From positions 1 through 21,459 of the forward strand of contig CAMFTS010000012.1 in assembly GCA_945988915.1 (NCBI GenBank): 21,459 bases of DNA. Reading direction: 5' to 3'. Below are positions 1 through 7,953 of the stretch, in pieces. Made by a program: the position numbers and the translations under genes. This DNA comes from an uncultured Clostridia bacterium (GTDB taxonomy: Bacteria > Bacillota > Clostridia > Oscillospirales > Acutalibacteraceae). The notes under the pieces were generated by a model. It was not told where the DNA came from and searched no databases. It worked only from the letters and a program-made list of their open reading frames with translations. Positions within the stretch are counted from its first letter, which is position 1; every line of letters begins with the position of its first letter.

Positions 1-1
1 T

Positions 2-337
2 TACGGTACAGTTGAAGTTAAGATTTTAAATATAAAAGATTTACAAATTCTTAATAAAGAAAATATAGACAATTATATTGATTGTGATAAAATATCAAAT
101 GCACTGTGCTTGAGAAACCGTGTAAGCGGTGATGAGATTACGCTCAGAAAAAGGAATGTAACAAAATCGCTGAAAAAACTGTTTAATGAGGACGGTGTTC
201 CGTTAAGCGAACGGAACAAGCTTGCGGTTCTCTCTGACGGCGAAAGTGTTGTATGGGTGCAGAATTACGGCACATCTAAGAATTTTTGCATAGATAAAGA
301 CAGTAAAAACATAATGAAAATAGAAATTTTGAATTAA
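2..337 (+). CDS. tilS: tRNA(Ile)-lysidine synthase, C-terminal end (partial)
   Basis: The reading frame is open from the window edge to a TAA and gives the last 111 residues of a protein. TilS makes lysidine at position 34 of the AUA-reading tRNA-Ile in the cytoplasm, using lysine and ATP. The visible part matches the TilS C-terminal substrate-binding domain: an RNRVSGDEI-like segment, then KSLKKLFNEDGVP, SERN and a DGESVVWV strand. The ATP-binding N-terminal domain lies outside the window, so catalytic residues cannot be checked. An internal TTG at 110 could be read as a start but cuts the domain. hpt and ftsH follow at once, the conserved tilS-hpt-ftsH order, which supports the call. Confidence 0.85.
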   Translation, partial: YGTVEVKILNIKDLQILNKENIDNYIDCDKISNALCLRNRVSGDEITLRKRNVTKSLKKLFNEDGVPLSERNKLAVLSDGESVVWVQNYGTSKNFCIDKDSKNIMKIEILN

Positions 338-355
338 GGGGATAAGGTGAAAGCA

Positions 356-913
356 ATGGAAAATGATATCAAGGAGATACTTTTGTCAGAAGAGCAGCTG
401 AAAAATATTGTTAATGATTTAGGAGCGCAGATTTCAAAGGATTATGCGGGTAAAGAGCTTATACTTGTAAGCGTTCTCAAAGGTTCTGTTGTATTTATGG
501 GCGACCTTATGAGAGCTATTAAAGTTCCTTGCTACATAGACTTTATGTCTGTTTCTTCATACGGCAGCGGAACAACCTCATCAGGTGTTGTTAAGATTAT
601 AAAAGACTTGGATACTAATGTGATTGAGGGTAAAAATTTGCTCATAGTTGAAGATATACTTGACAGCGGAAGGACGCTTAATTATCTTAAACAGTATTTA
701 GGCACAAGAAATCCTGAAAGCATAAAAATATGCACACTTCTTGACAAGCCGGACAGACGCGACCCTAATTTAAAAGAAAAACTCGTTGCCGATTATGCAG
801 GAGCTTTGATTCCCGATGCGTTTGTAGTAGGCTACGGTCTTGATTATGATGAAAAATACAGAAACCTGCCTTATGTAGGTATTCTTAAGCCATCGGTTTA
901 CGGTGGAGAATAA
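356..913 (+). CDS. hpt: hypoxanthine phosphoribosyltransferase
   Basis: This purine salvage enzyme transfers phosphoribose from PRPP to hypoxanthine or guanine in the cytoplasm. The protein has 185 residues, normal for the family. The PRPP-binding motif is clear at residues 98-108 (VEDILDSGRTL), with the paired acidic residues E99 and D100. An LVSVLKGS loop lies near residue 40, and the VVGYGLDYDEKYRNLPYVG end is typical. I chose ATG at 356 because AGGTGA (345-350) sits 5 bases before it and MENDIKEIL is the usual N-terminus. A GTG at 347 would add three residues. It lies between tilS and ftsH with no terminator or promoter visible, so it is probably cotranscribed with both. Confidence 0.93.
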   Translation: MENDIKEILLSEEQLKNIVNDLGAQISKDYAGKELILVSVLKGSVVFMGDLMRAIKVPCYIDFMSVSSYGSGTTSSGVVKIIKDLDTNVIEGKNLLIVEDILDSGRTLNYLKQYLGTRNPESIKICTLLDKPDRRDPNLKEKLVADYAGALIPDAFVVGYGLDYDEKYRNLPYVGILKPSVYGGE

Positions 914-930
914 AGGAGAGATAAATCACA

Positions 931-2943
931 TTGAAAAAGATTAACTTTAAAGCGATTATCCCATATATAGTAATTCCGCTTGCATTTTTGCTTTGCATAG
1001 TTTACTATTCAACGATGGGCGACGCTACAAGAACCAAAACGGAATATTATCAGGTTGTAAATATGTTCCGTAATAATGAGGTTTCGGAATACAAGCTGAA
1101 TTTAAGCAGCGGTATGCTTGAGTATAAAAAAGTTGGCGACAAAACCACTTATAAATATACCGTACCGAATGTCAGCCTCTTTGTTGAGGATGTTCATGAA
1201 TACCTTGTAGCGTATAATATGGAAAATCCTGACAAACAGGTCAAAATGGATTATGTTTCAGGCTCTGCAAATTCCTGGTGGGTAAGCCTTTTGCCGACAG
1301 TTGCGGTTATGGTCCTTTTAAGTGTTGTAATGTTTATAATGTTTAAGAAAATGAATCAAACCGTTCAAAGCGAGAACAATAAGACGCTGTCTTTCGGCAA
1401 GGCTCGATACAGAAAGAATGACGAAACGAAAAATAAGACAACATTTGACGATGTTGCAGGTGCAGATGAAGAAAAAGAAGACCTTGAGGAAATAGTTGAA
1501 TTCCTTAAAAATCCTAAATCATTTACTGCACTCGGTGCAAGAATCCCCAAGGGCGTACTTCTTGTGGGCCCTCCCGGTACAGGTAAAACTCTGTTAGCCC
1601 GTGCGGTAGCAGGTGAGGCAAATGTTCCTTTCTTCTCAATCTCGGGTTCTGACTTCGTAGAAATGTATGTCGGTGTAGGTGCTTCGCGTGTCAGAGACCT
1701 TTTTGGTGAAGCAAAAAAGAATTCACCGTCTATCGTATTTATTGACGAAATCGATGCCGTAGGCCGTCACAGAGGCGCAGGTATGGGCGGCGGACACGAC
1801 GAAAGAGAACAGACTCTTAACCAGTTGCTTGTTGAAATGGACGGCTTCGGCGAAAACGAAGGCGTAATTGTTATGGCGGCAACTAACCGTCCCGACATTC
1901 TTGACCCCGCGCTTTTAAGACCGGGCAGATTTGACAGACAGATTACCGTTAATTATCCCGACTTAAAGGGCAGAGAAGAAATCCTTAAGGTTCATGCAAA
2001 GAAAAAGCCTTTAGGTCCTGATGTTAAGCTTCGTGATATCGCAGGTGCAACAGTCGGATTTACAGGCGCAGATCTTGAAAATCTTCTCAACGAAGCTGCT
2101 TTGCTTGCGGCAAGAAGAAAGCTAAAAGCTATTACAATGAAAGAAATCGAAGAGGCAACGATGAAGGTTGTTGTCGGTACCGAAAAGAAATCCCATAAGA
2201 TTTCGGAACGCGATAAGAAAATCACAGCTTATCACGAAGCCGGTCACGCAGTTTCTTCATATTATCTTGAAAACAGAGATCCTGTTACTCATATTTCAAT
2301 CGTACCGAGAGGTATGGCAGGCGGATTCACGATGTATCAGCCTGAAAAGGACGAGATGCATCTTATGAAGTCAAGAATGCTTGATGATATCGTAGGTCTT
2401 CTCGGCGGCCGTGTAGCCGAAAAGCTTATCTTCAATGATATTTCAACAGGCGCATCAAATGATATTGAGCGCGCAAGTCAGGTTGCCCGTAAAATGGTTA
2501 CAAAATACGGTATGAGCGAAAAACTCGGTCCCATTGCTTTCGGTCAGGGCAACGATGAAGTGTTCCTCGGCAAAGATTATAACCATATGAGAGATTATTC
2601 CGAAAGCGTTGCTTCACAGATTGACCAAGAGGTTGAAGAGATTATTCTCAACGCATATAACAGAACAGAGAAAATTCTTACTGAGCACATTGATAAGCTT
2701 CATAAGGTTGCAAAAGAGCTTGTTAAGCGCGAAAAGCTTACGGGCGAAGAATTTGAAAAGCTTATGAACGGCGAAGAATTGCCTGAGGTTTTTGCCGAAG
2801 AAGAAAAAACCGAAGACGAAAAGGCTGAAAGCATTCAGGCTGAAAATGACGCACCCGTTGATGTGAAATTATCTGAAAATACCGAAAGCACACAGACGGC
2901 TGACGGACCGGATAACGAAAATGATACACTGAAAAAAGAATAA
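931..2943 (+). CDS. ftsH: ATP-dependent zinc metalloprotease FtsH
   Basis: FtsH is a membrane-anchored hexameric AAA+ protease that removes misassembled membrane proteins and some regulators. The 670-residue protein has a first membrane segment (about 8-27), an extracytoplasmic domain, a second membrane segment (about 116-138), Walker A GPPGTGKT (213-220), Walker B with IDEID (271-275), a second-region-of-homology segment NRPDILDPALLRPGRFDRQ, and the zinc motif HEAGH (435-439). The tail of about 45 residues is acidic and low in complexity. The start is TTG at 931. GGAG at 915-918 is 12 bases away, a long spacing, but no other suitable start exists before the first membrane segment. It is the last gene of the tilS-hpt-ftsH group and is followed by a terminator. 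Confidence 0.96.
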   Translation: MKKINFKAIIPYIVIPLAFLLCIVYYSTMGDATRTKTEYYQVVNMFRNNEVSEYKLNLSSGMLEYKKVGDKTTYKYTVPNVSLFVEDVHEYLVAYNMENPDKQVKMDYVSGSANSWWVSLLPTVAVMVLLSVVMFIMFKKMNQTVQSENNKTLSFGKARYRKNDETKNKTTFDDVAGADEEKEDLEEIVEFLKNPKSFTALGARIPKGVLLVGPPGTGKTLLARAVAGEANVPFFSISGSDFVEMYVGVGASRVRDLFGEAKKNSPSIVFIDEIDAVGRHRGAGMGGGHDEREQTLNQLLVEMDGFGENEGVIVMAATNRPDILDPALLRPGRFDRQITVNYPDLKGREEILKVHAKKKPLGPDVKLRDIAGATVGFTGADLENLLNEAALLAARRKLKAITMKEIEEATMKVVVGTEKKSHKISERDKKITAYHEAGHAVSSYYLENRDPVTHISIVPRGMAGGFTMYQPEKDEMHLMKSRMLDDIVGLLGGRVAEKLIFNDISTGASNDIERASQVARKMVTKYGMSEKLGPIAFGQGNDEVFLGKDYNHMRDYSESVASQIDQEVEEIILNAYNRTEKILTEHIDKLHKVAKELVKREKLTGEEFEKLMNGEELPEVFAEEEKTEDEKAESIQAENDAPVDVKLSENTESTQTADGPDNENDTLKKE

Positions 2944-2950
2944 GTAATTA

Positions 2951-2983
2951 GAATCGGTGACTTCTGTTACCGATTCTTTTTTT
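2951..2983 (+). terminator. intrinsic terminator after ftsH
   Basis: GAATCGGT (2951-2958) pairs with ACCGATTC (2969-2976). The stem extends by G-U, A-U and C-G pairs to about 11 bp with a TTCT loop. Seven T residues follow (2977-2983). It lies just after the ftsH stop and should end the tilS-hpt-ftsH transcript. Confidence 0.9.
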
Positions 2984-3041
2984 ATTAAAATGTAAATATA
3001 CGGTTAACAATTAAAAAAGTAGTGCTTTTTATTGAAAACTG

Positions 3042-3050
3042 TGTTATAAT
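3042..3050 (+). promoter_or_regulatory. extended -10 promoter of secA
   Basis: TGT-TATAAT is a perfect extended -10 element, 41 bases before the secA ATG. At 17-bp spacing the -35 position (3022-3027) is poor, as is common when the TGn motif is present. The upstream terminator leaves secA needing its own promoter. The same CTGTGTTATAAT string recurs at 21298-21309. Confidence 0.7.
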
Positions 3051-3090
3051 TGCCCTGTATATGATTTAACATATGGAAGGAAAAAAGCAT

Positions 3091-5817
3091 ATGTCTATTT
3101 TTACAAAAATATTCGGTGACTATTCTTCAAGAGAGGTGAAAAGAGTAAAGCCTATTCAAGAAAAGGTTTTATCTTATGAAGAAGAGTATTCAAAATTAAC
3201 CGATGAACAGTTAAAAGCAAAAACTCCGGAATTTAAAGAAAGACTTGCAAAGGGTGAAACACTTGACGATATTTTGCCTGAAGCATTTGCAACTTGCCGT
3301 GAAGCTTCGTGGCGTGTTCTCGGAATGAAGCATTTCCCCGTTCAGATTATCGGCGGTATCATTCTTCATCAGGGAAGAATAGCTGAAATGAAAACAGGTG
3401 AAGGCAAAACGCTTGTTGCAACATTGCCTGCTTATCTTAATGCTCTTACAGGCAAAGGAGTTCACATTGTTACGGTAAATGATTATCTTGCGCGCCGTGA
3501 CTCCGAATGGATGGGCAAGCTTTACAGATTTTTGGGACTTTCGGTAGGTCTTATTGTCCACGAGCTTGACAACGGGCAGAGAAGAGAAGCATATAATGCC
3601 GACATAACTTACGGTACAAATAACGAGATGGGATTTGACTATCTTCGTGACAATATGGTTATCTATGCCGAGCAACGGGTTCAGAGAGGACACAGCTTTG
3701 CCGTTGTCGATGAGGTTGACTCAATTCTTATCGACGAAGCAAGAACTCCGCTTATTATTTCCGGTATGGGTGACAAGTCAACAGACCTTTACAAGATTGC
3801 CGATACATTTGCACAATCTCTTAAAAGGATAACAGTCAAAGAGCTTGACACAAAGTTCAATGCCGAGGAATTGGTTGACGCTGACGGCGACTATGTTGTT
3901 GACGAAAAGGCAAAGTCATGCACGCTTACCAAAAACGGTGTTGAAAAGGCTGAAAAGTTCTTTAATCTTGAAAACCTTATGGATGCAGAGAATATCAACA
4001 TTCAGCACCATATTGACCAGGCTATCAGAGCTCACGGTGTTATGAAGCGTGATGTTGACTATGTCGTTAAGGACGGTCAGGTGCTTATCGTTGATGAATT
4101 TACAGGCCGTATTATGCTCGGCAGAAGATACTCGGACGGTCTGCATCAGGCTATTGAAGCAAAAGAGGGCGTTAAGGTTGAAAGAGAGTCAAAAACTCTT
4201 GCAACTATAACATTCCAGAACTATTTCCGTCTTTATGACAAGCTTTCCGGTATGACAGGTACAGCCATGACCGAAAGTACGGAATTCCAAGAGATTTACA
4301 GACTTGATGTTGTATCTATTCCGACAAACAAGCCGATGGTCAGAGTTGATGAAGAGGATTTGCTCTTCAAAACAGAGGTCGCAAAATTCAAGGCGATAAT
4401 CGGTGAAATAATTGAAGCACATGAAAAAGGACAGCCTGTACTTGTCGGTACAATAAATATTGAAAAGAGTGAATTGCTTTCAAAAGCACTTAAAAAGAGC
4501 GGTATCAAGCACGAAGTTCTGAATGCTAAATATCACGAAAAAGAAGCTGAAATTATTGCTCAGGCAGGTAAATTGGGCGCTGTTACAATTGCTACCAATA
4601 TGGCAGGTCGAGGTACTGATATTATTCTCGGCGGTAACCCTGAATTTATGGCAAAGTCGGATATGAGAAAGAAAGATTTCTCGGAAGAACTCATTGCCGA
4701 AGCAACAGGCTTTGCCGAAACCGATAACGAAGAAATCATTGAGGCAAGACGGGTTTACAGAGAACTTGAAGCAAAATATAAAGACGAATTAAAAGAAGAA
4801 GCAGACGCAGTAAGAAATGCAGGAGGTCTTTATATTATCGGTACGGAGCGCCACGAATCAAGACGAATTGACAATCAGCTCAGAGGCCGTTCAGGCCGTC
4901 AGGGCGATCCGGGTAAGAGCCGTTTCTTCCTTTCAGCCGAAGACGAATTGCTACGCCTTTTTGCAGGTGACAAATTCTATATGATTCTTGATTCATTCAA
5001 GTCGGTAGGTGATATGCCTATTGAAACAAAAATGCTTACCGGTCTCATTGAAAGCGCACAGAAGAAGGTTGAGGGCAATAACTTTGCCGCAAGACGCCAG
5101 GTGCTTGAATTCGACGATGTAATGAATAAACAGAGAGAGGTTATCTACGGTCAGAGAAATCAGGTGCTTGACGGCGTTGACCTCAATGCGACAATCAATA
5201 AGATGATAGAGGACTATTTCACACAGCAGGTAGATTTCTTCTGCCCGTCGGCATTGCCCGAAGCAGAGTGGAATGTCAACGGTATGCTAACAAAGCTCAG
5301 ATGGCTTATCGAGGGTGAAAATCTTGACGGCGTTTCTACCGCCGACGAATATAAGGAAAAATTCCTTGAGCTTGCATATAAACGCTTTGATGAACGCAAA
5401 GAAAAATACGGCGCTGAAATTATGGCAGAGCTTGAAAGAAAAATTCTTCTCGCCAATGTTGACCGCAGATGGATGGATCATATTGATGAAATGGAAGAGC
5501 TTAAGGGCGGTATTTACCTTCGTTCTTACGGACAGCAGGATCCCGTTGTTGCATTCAGAATGGAAAGCTATGATATGTTCGACGAAATGAGCGCGGCAAT
5601 TTGTGAGGGTACTGTTACGGGAATGCTTACTGTTCAGCTTCGTACAAATGAAGAGGTAAAGCGTGAAGAACAGGCAAAGATTACCGGAACAAGCGGTGCG
5701 ACAGACGGAAGTGAAAAACAGCGTCCTGTCAGAAAAGAAAAGAAAGTCGGCAGAAATGATCCCTGTCCTTGCGGCAGCGGTAAGAAATACAAACATTGCT
5801 GCGGCAAAGACGATTAA
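3091..5817 (+). CDS. secA: preprotein translocase ATPase SecA
   Basis: SecA is the ATPase motor that drives preproteins through SecYEG. The 908-residue protein has the N-terminal DEAD-like motor with Walker A TGEGKT (102-107) and DEVD (207-210), the preprotein crosslinking region, the second motor domain with TNMAGRGTDI and a GRSGRQGDPG segment, the helical scaffold (RRWMDHIDEME), and a C-terminal zinc tail CPCGSGKKYKHCC that normally binds SecB or the ribosome. The ATG at 3091 is preferred: AAGGA at 3077-3081 is 9 bases upstream and MSIFTKIFG is a typical start. An in-frame ATG at 3073 lies within the Shine-Dalgarno region. The gene is a single transcription unit with its own promoter and terminator. 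Confidence 0.97.
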   Translation: MSIFTKIFGDYSSREVKRVKPIQEKVLSYEEEYSKLTDEQLKAKTPEFKERLAKGETLDDILPEAFATCREASWRVLGMKHFPVQIIGGIILHQGRIAEMKTGEGKTLVATLPAYLNALTGKGVHIVTVNDYLARRDSEWMGKLYRFLGLSVGLIVHELDNGQRREAYNADITYGTNNEMGFDYLRDNMVIYAEQRVQRGHSFAVVDEVDSILIDEARTPLIISGMGDKSTDLYKIADTFAQSLKRITVKELDTKFNAEELVDADGDYVVDEKAKSCTLTKNGVEKAEKFFNLENLMDAENINIQHHIDQAIRAHGVMKRDVDYVVKDGQVLIVDEFTGRIMLGRRYSDGLHQAIEAKEGVKVERESKTLATITFQNYFRLYDKLSGMTGTAMTESTEFQEIYRLDVVSIPTNKPMVRVDEEDLLFKTEVAKFKAIIGEIIEAHEKGQPVLVGTINIEKSELLSKALKKSGIKHEVLNAKYHEKEAEIIAQAGKLGAVTIATNMAGRGTDIILGGNPEFMAKSDMRKKDFSEELIAEATGFAETDNEEIIEARRVYRELEAKYKDELKEEADAVRNAGGLYIIGTERHESRRIDNQLRGRSGRQGDPGKSRFFLSAEDELLRLFAGDKFYMILDSFKSVGDMPIETKMLTGLIESAQKKVEGNNFAARRQVLEFDDVMNKQREVIYGQRNQVLDGVDLNATINKMIEDYFTQQVDFFCPSALPEAEWNVNGMLTKLRWLIEGENLDGVSTADEYKEKFLELAYKRFDERKEKYGAEIMAELERKILLANVDRRWMDHIDEMEELKGGIYLRSYGQQDPVVAFRMESYDMFDEMSAAICEGTVTGMLTVQLRTNEEVKREEQAKITGTSGATDGSEKQRPVRKEKKVGRNDPCPCGSGKKYKHCCGKDD

Positions 5818-5829
5818 ATCAAATAATTT

Positions 5830-5859
5830 AAAAAGGACGGTTTGCCCGTCCTTTTTTTT
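5830..5859 (+). terminator. intrinsic terminator after secA
   Basis: An 11-bp stem (AAAAAGGACGG at 5830-5840 with CCGTCCTTTTT at 5846-5856) and a TTTGC loop run into eight T residues (5852-5859). The A-run on the 5' side means it could also act on minus-strand transcription. Confidence 0.92.
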
Positions 5860-5884
5860 GCTCAAAAATTTTTTAATATAATTA

Positions 5885-5913
5885 TTGACAAAATGCAAAA
5901 TAAGTTGTATGGT
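5885..5913 (+). promoter_or_regulatory. promoter of the GntR-ABC cassette
   Basis: A perfect -35 TTGACA (5885-5890) is followed after exactly 17 bp by TATGGT (5908-5913), a 4/6 match to the -10 consensus. The -10 overlaps the palindromic operator that starts at 5911, which suggests repression by blocking RNA polymerase. Confidence 0.6.
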
Positions 5914-5934
5914 TAGTTATAGAAGTAACTAACC
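5911..5934 (+). promoter_or_regulatory. palindromic operator, probably for the GntR repressor
   Basis: GGTTAGTTA (5911-5919) and TAACTAACC (5926-5934) are perfect inverted arms of 9 bp around a 6-base spacer. The site overlaps the end of the -10 and the expected transcription start, 40 bases before the repressor gene. GntR-family dimers bind such dyads. That this protein binds this site is inferred from position and symmetry. Confidence 0.65.
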
Positions 5935-5973
5935 TGCACAGAAACAAATCCGTTAAATTATAGGAGGTGCAAA

Positions 5974-6342
5974 ATGGTATTTACATTTTCAGGAGATAAA
6001 CCGCTGTATATTCAGATTGCTCAACAGCTTGAGGATGCAATTTTTACAGGCGTATATACTGAAGAAACACAGATACCGTCAACAACGGAGCTGTCTGTTT
6101 CTTTGCAAATGAATCCGGCAACCGTTTTAAAGGGTATGAACATTCTTGTTGACGAAAAAATCATATACAAAAAACGCGGTCTCGGAATGTTTGTATGCAC
6201 AGGAGCGGTTGAAATTATTAAGAAAAAACGGCAGGAAAATTTCTTTGAAAATTTTGTGACGCCGCTTGTAAAAGAATCACAAAAACTCGGGATTGATGAA
6301 GACGAAATTAAAATACTGATAGAAAGAGGGTTTGAGAAATGA
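5974..6342 (+). CDS. GntR-family transcriptional regulator, YtrA type
   Basis: This is a DNA-binding repressor of 122 residues. The N-terminal winged helix-turn-helix occupies about residues 8-75: KPLYIQIAQQLEDAI, then IPSTTELSVSLQMNPATVLKG, then a GLGMFV wing. The C-terminal part is only about 45 residues and helical. That short tail marks the YtrA subfamily, which dimerises through it and usually controls a neighbouring ABC transporter. A strong AGGAGGTG (5962-5969) precedes the ATG. The stop overlaps the next start by 4 bases (ATGA), so it is translationally coupled to the ATPase. It probably represses its own operon through the palindrome at 5911-5934. The inducer cannot be read from the sequence. 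Confidence 0.88.
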   Translation: MVFTFSGDKPLYIQIAQQLEDAIFTGVYTEETQIPSTTELSVSLQMNPATVLKGMNILVDEKIIYKKRGLGMFVCTGAVEIIKKKRQENFFENFVTPLVKESQKLGIDEDEIKILIERGFEK

Positions 6343-7205
6343 GCATTGAAATTAAAAATGTTGTAAAAAAATTCGGGAAAAATACAGCAATCAATGGTAT
6401 TTCTTTAAGAATTGAAGAGGGAAAAATTTACGGCTTGCTCGGCAGAAACGGTGCGGGAAAATCTACATTACTTAATATCATTTCCAACAGAATTTATATG
6501 AATGACGGTGAGATTTTAATTGATGGCGAGCAGGCAACGGAAAATCCGAAAGCACAGTCGAAAATCTATCTTATGAGTGAAAGAAACATGTATCCGAGCT
6601 CAATGGAAATCGGTGAAATGATTAAATGGACAAAGAGATTTTATCCCGATGCAGACACTGAAAAGGCAAAGGAAATATCAAAACGCTTTAATCTTGATTT
6701 AAAGAAAACATTCGGCTCGCTTTCAACGGGATACAGAAGCATTGCAAAGTTTGTTATGGCAATTTCATCAAATGCAAAATATACATTACTTGACGAGCCT
6801 GTTTTAGGTCTTGACGCTAACCACAGAGATTTGCTTTACAAAATTATTCTTAAAGAATACTCTGAAAGTCAGAGAACAATCGTAATTGCAACTCATTTAA
6901 TCGAAGAAATAACTTCGCTCTTGGAAGAGGTTGTTATTATCAATAACGGCAAGGTTGTTGAACTTGACAGCGTTGAGCATCTGCTTTCAAGAGGTTATAC
7001 GGCAACGGGCAGAAAAGAACGGATTGACCGATTTATACAAGATAAAAACTGCATAGGTTATGATGAATTCGGCGCAGTAAAGGTAGCCTATATTCTCGGA
7101 ATTGAGGGTATAAAGGAAATACCTGACGACATAGAAATCACAGGCTTGAATTTACAGAAATTATTTGTTCAGCTGACAGGGGAAACGGAGGACAAAGCAA
7201 TATGA
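6339..7205 (+). CDS. ABC transporter ATP-binding protein
   Basis: This is the cytoplasmic ATPase subunit of an ABC transporter, 288 residues long. Walker A GRNGAGKST is at 35-43, the signature loop is LSTGY at 128-132 rather than LSGGQ, Walker B LLDEP is at 150-154 with a following GLDA D-loop, and the switch histidine is H186. About 60 residues after the core form a small C-terminal extension. The altered signature loop is in the conserved place, so this is probably subfamily variation, as in ATPases paired with YtrA-type regulators, and not decay. The gene overlaps both neighbours by 4 bases, so regulator, ATPase and permease should be made together. The transported substrate is unknown. 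Confidence 0.9.
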   Translation: MSIEIKNVVKKFGKNTAINGISLRIEEGKIYGLLGRNGAGKSTLLNIISNRIYMNDGEILIDGEQATENPKAQSKIYLMSERNMYPSSMEIGEMIKWTKRFYPDADTEKAKEISKRFNLDLKKTFGSLSTGYRSIAKFVMAISSNAKYTLLDEPVLGLDANHRDLLYKIILKEYSESQRTIVIATHLIEEITSLLEEVVIINNGKVVELDSVEHLLSRGYTATGRKERIDRFIQDKNCIGYDEFGAVKVAYILGIEGIKEIPDDIEITGLNLQKLFVQLTGETEDKAI

Positions 7206-7951
7206 AAAACGCTGTATTATACAGATATCAGAAACTGCTGAAAATATTAGGAATTTGTTGTGTACTGTTTTTAACAATATGTATTGCAATAACAATTTCA
7301 GGCTGGAAGGAACACGGTTTACCCAATGGAACACAATACCTTTCTTATGGCGCATCAATTATATCCTTTAGTTCATTTGCAGTTGCTCTTCTTTTTGGAT
7401 TGTTGTCATATGATTCCGATTTAAAATTCTTCTTGCAAAACAGTATAACTCGTCAGCAGGCGCATTTGAGCTTTATTTGTGTGTTGCCGATTTGTTTATT
7501 GATTTCATTTGCTCAATTAGTATTTGAACTTATCCTGAGTTCCGTTTTTGCCGCAGAAAAATATAAAATCGGCTTTAATTATATTTGTATTCTGTTTGAT
7601 TTGCATTATAGCTTTATAAAATGTTGGTTTGTTTTAGCTTTGGCTTATATAGCACTTATGAGCTTGGCTTATTTATTGAAGTGTGTTATTAAAAGTTTCA
7701 AGCTTCCAACTTTGGGAGCGTTGGGGTTTGTGATTATTGCAGCTATTAGTATGGATATAGCAATGGCAAATTCCGGAATAAAACTCATTCCGGCATTTTA
7801 TTACATTCCAAAATTATTCTTTATAGGCTCTGTATATGGCGAATGTTTTATTTCATACTTCATAGCAAGCACAATTATTCTTAGTGTGGTTTTCCTTTCA
7901 ATAGCCCATATAATTACTCTTAAAAAGCCTTTAAAGGCAAAGGAGGGTTAA
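7202..7951 (+). CDS. ABC transporter membrane protein (ABC-2-like), six membrane segments
   Basis: The protein is 249 residues, with hydrophobic segments at about 13-33, 50-71, 87-113, 138-160, 166-188 and 217-241. That is the six-helix plan of ABC-2-type permeases. It has no ATPase motifs and depends on the preceding ATPase, whose stop it overlaps by 4 bases (ATGA). Sequence similarity to named permeases is too low for me to go further. It may move a peptide or antibiotic outward, as related YtrA-linked transporters are thought to, but the substrate is inference only. Base composition is clearly richer in A+T than the secA and relA regions. Confidence 0.72.
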   Translation: MKNAVLYRYQKLLKILGICCVLFLTICIAITISGWKEHGLPNGTQYLSYGASIISFSSFAVALLFGLLSYDSDLKFFLQNSITRQQAHLSFICVLPICLLISFAQLVFELILSSVFAAEKYKIGFNYICILFDLHYSFIKCWFVLALAYIALMSLAYLLKCVIKSFKLPTLGALGFVIIAAISMDIAMANSGIKLIPAFYYIPKLFFIGSVYGECFISYFIASTIILSVVFLSIAHIITLKKPLKAKEG

Positions 7952-7953
7952 CA

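Noticed and set aside
5287..5898. 203-residue minus-strand open frame within the end of secA
   Set aside because: It is antisense to the conserved SecA C-terminus and crosses the secA terminator. The product has no domain and odd composition.
7927..7938. GCCTTTAAAGGC palindrome at the permease end
   Set aside because: It is inside coding sequence for a Lys/Leu-rich tail and has no loop or T run. Chance is the simplest reading.
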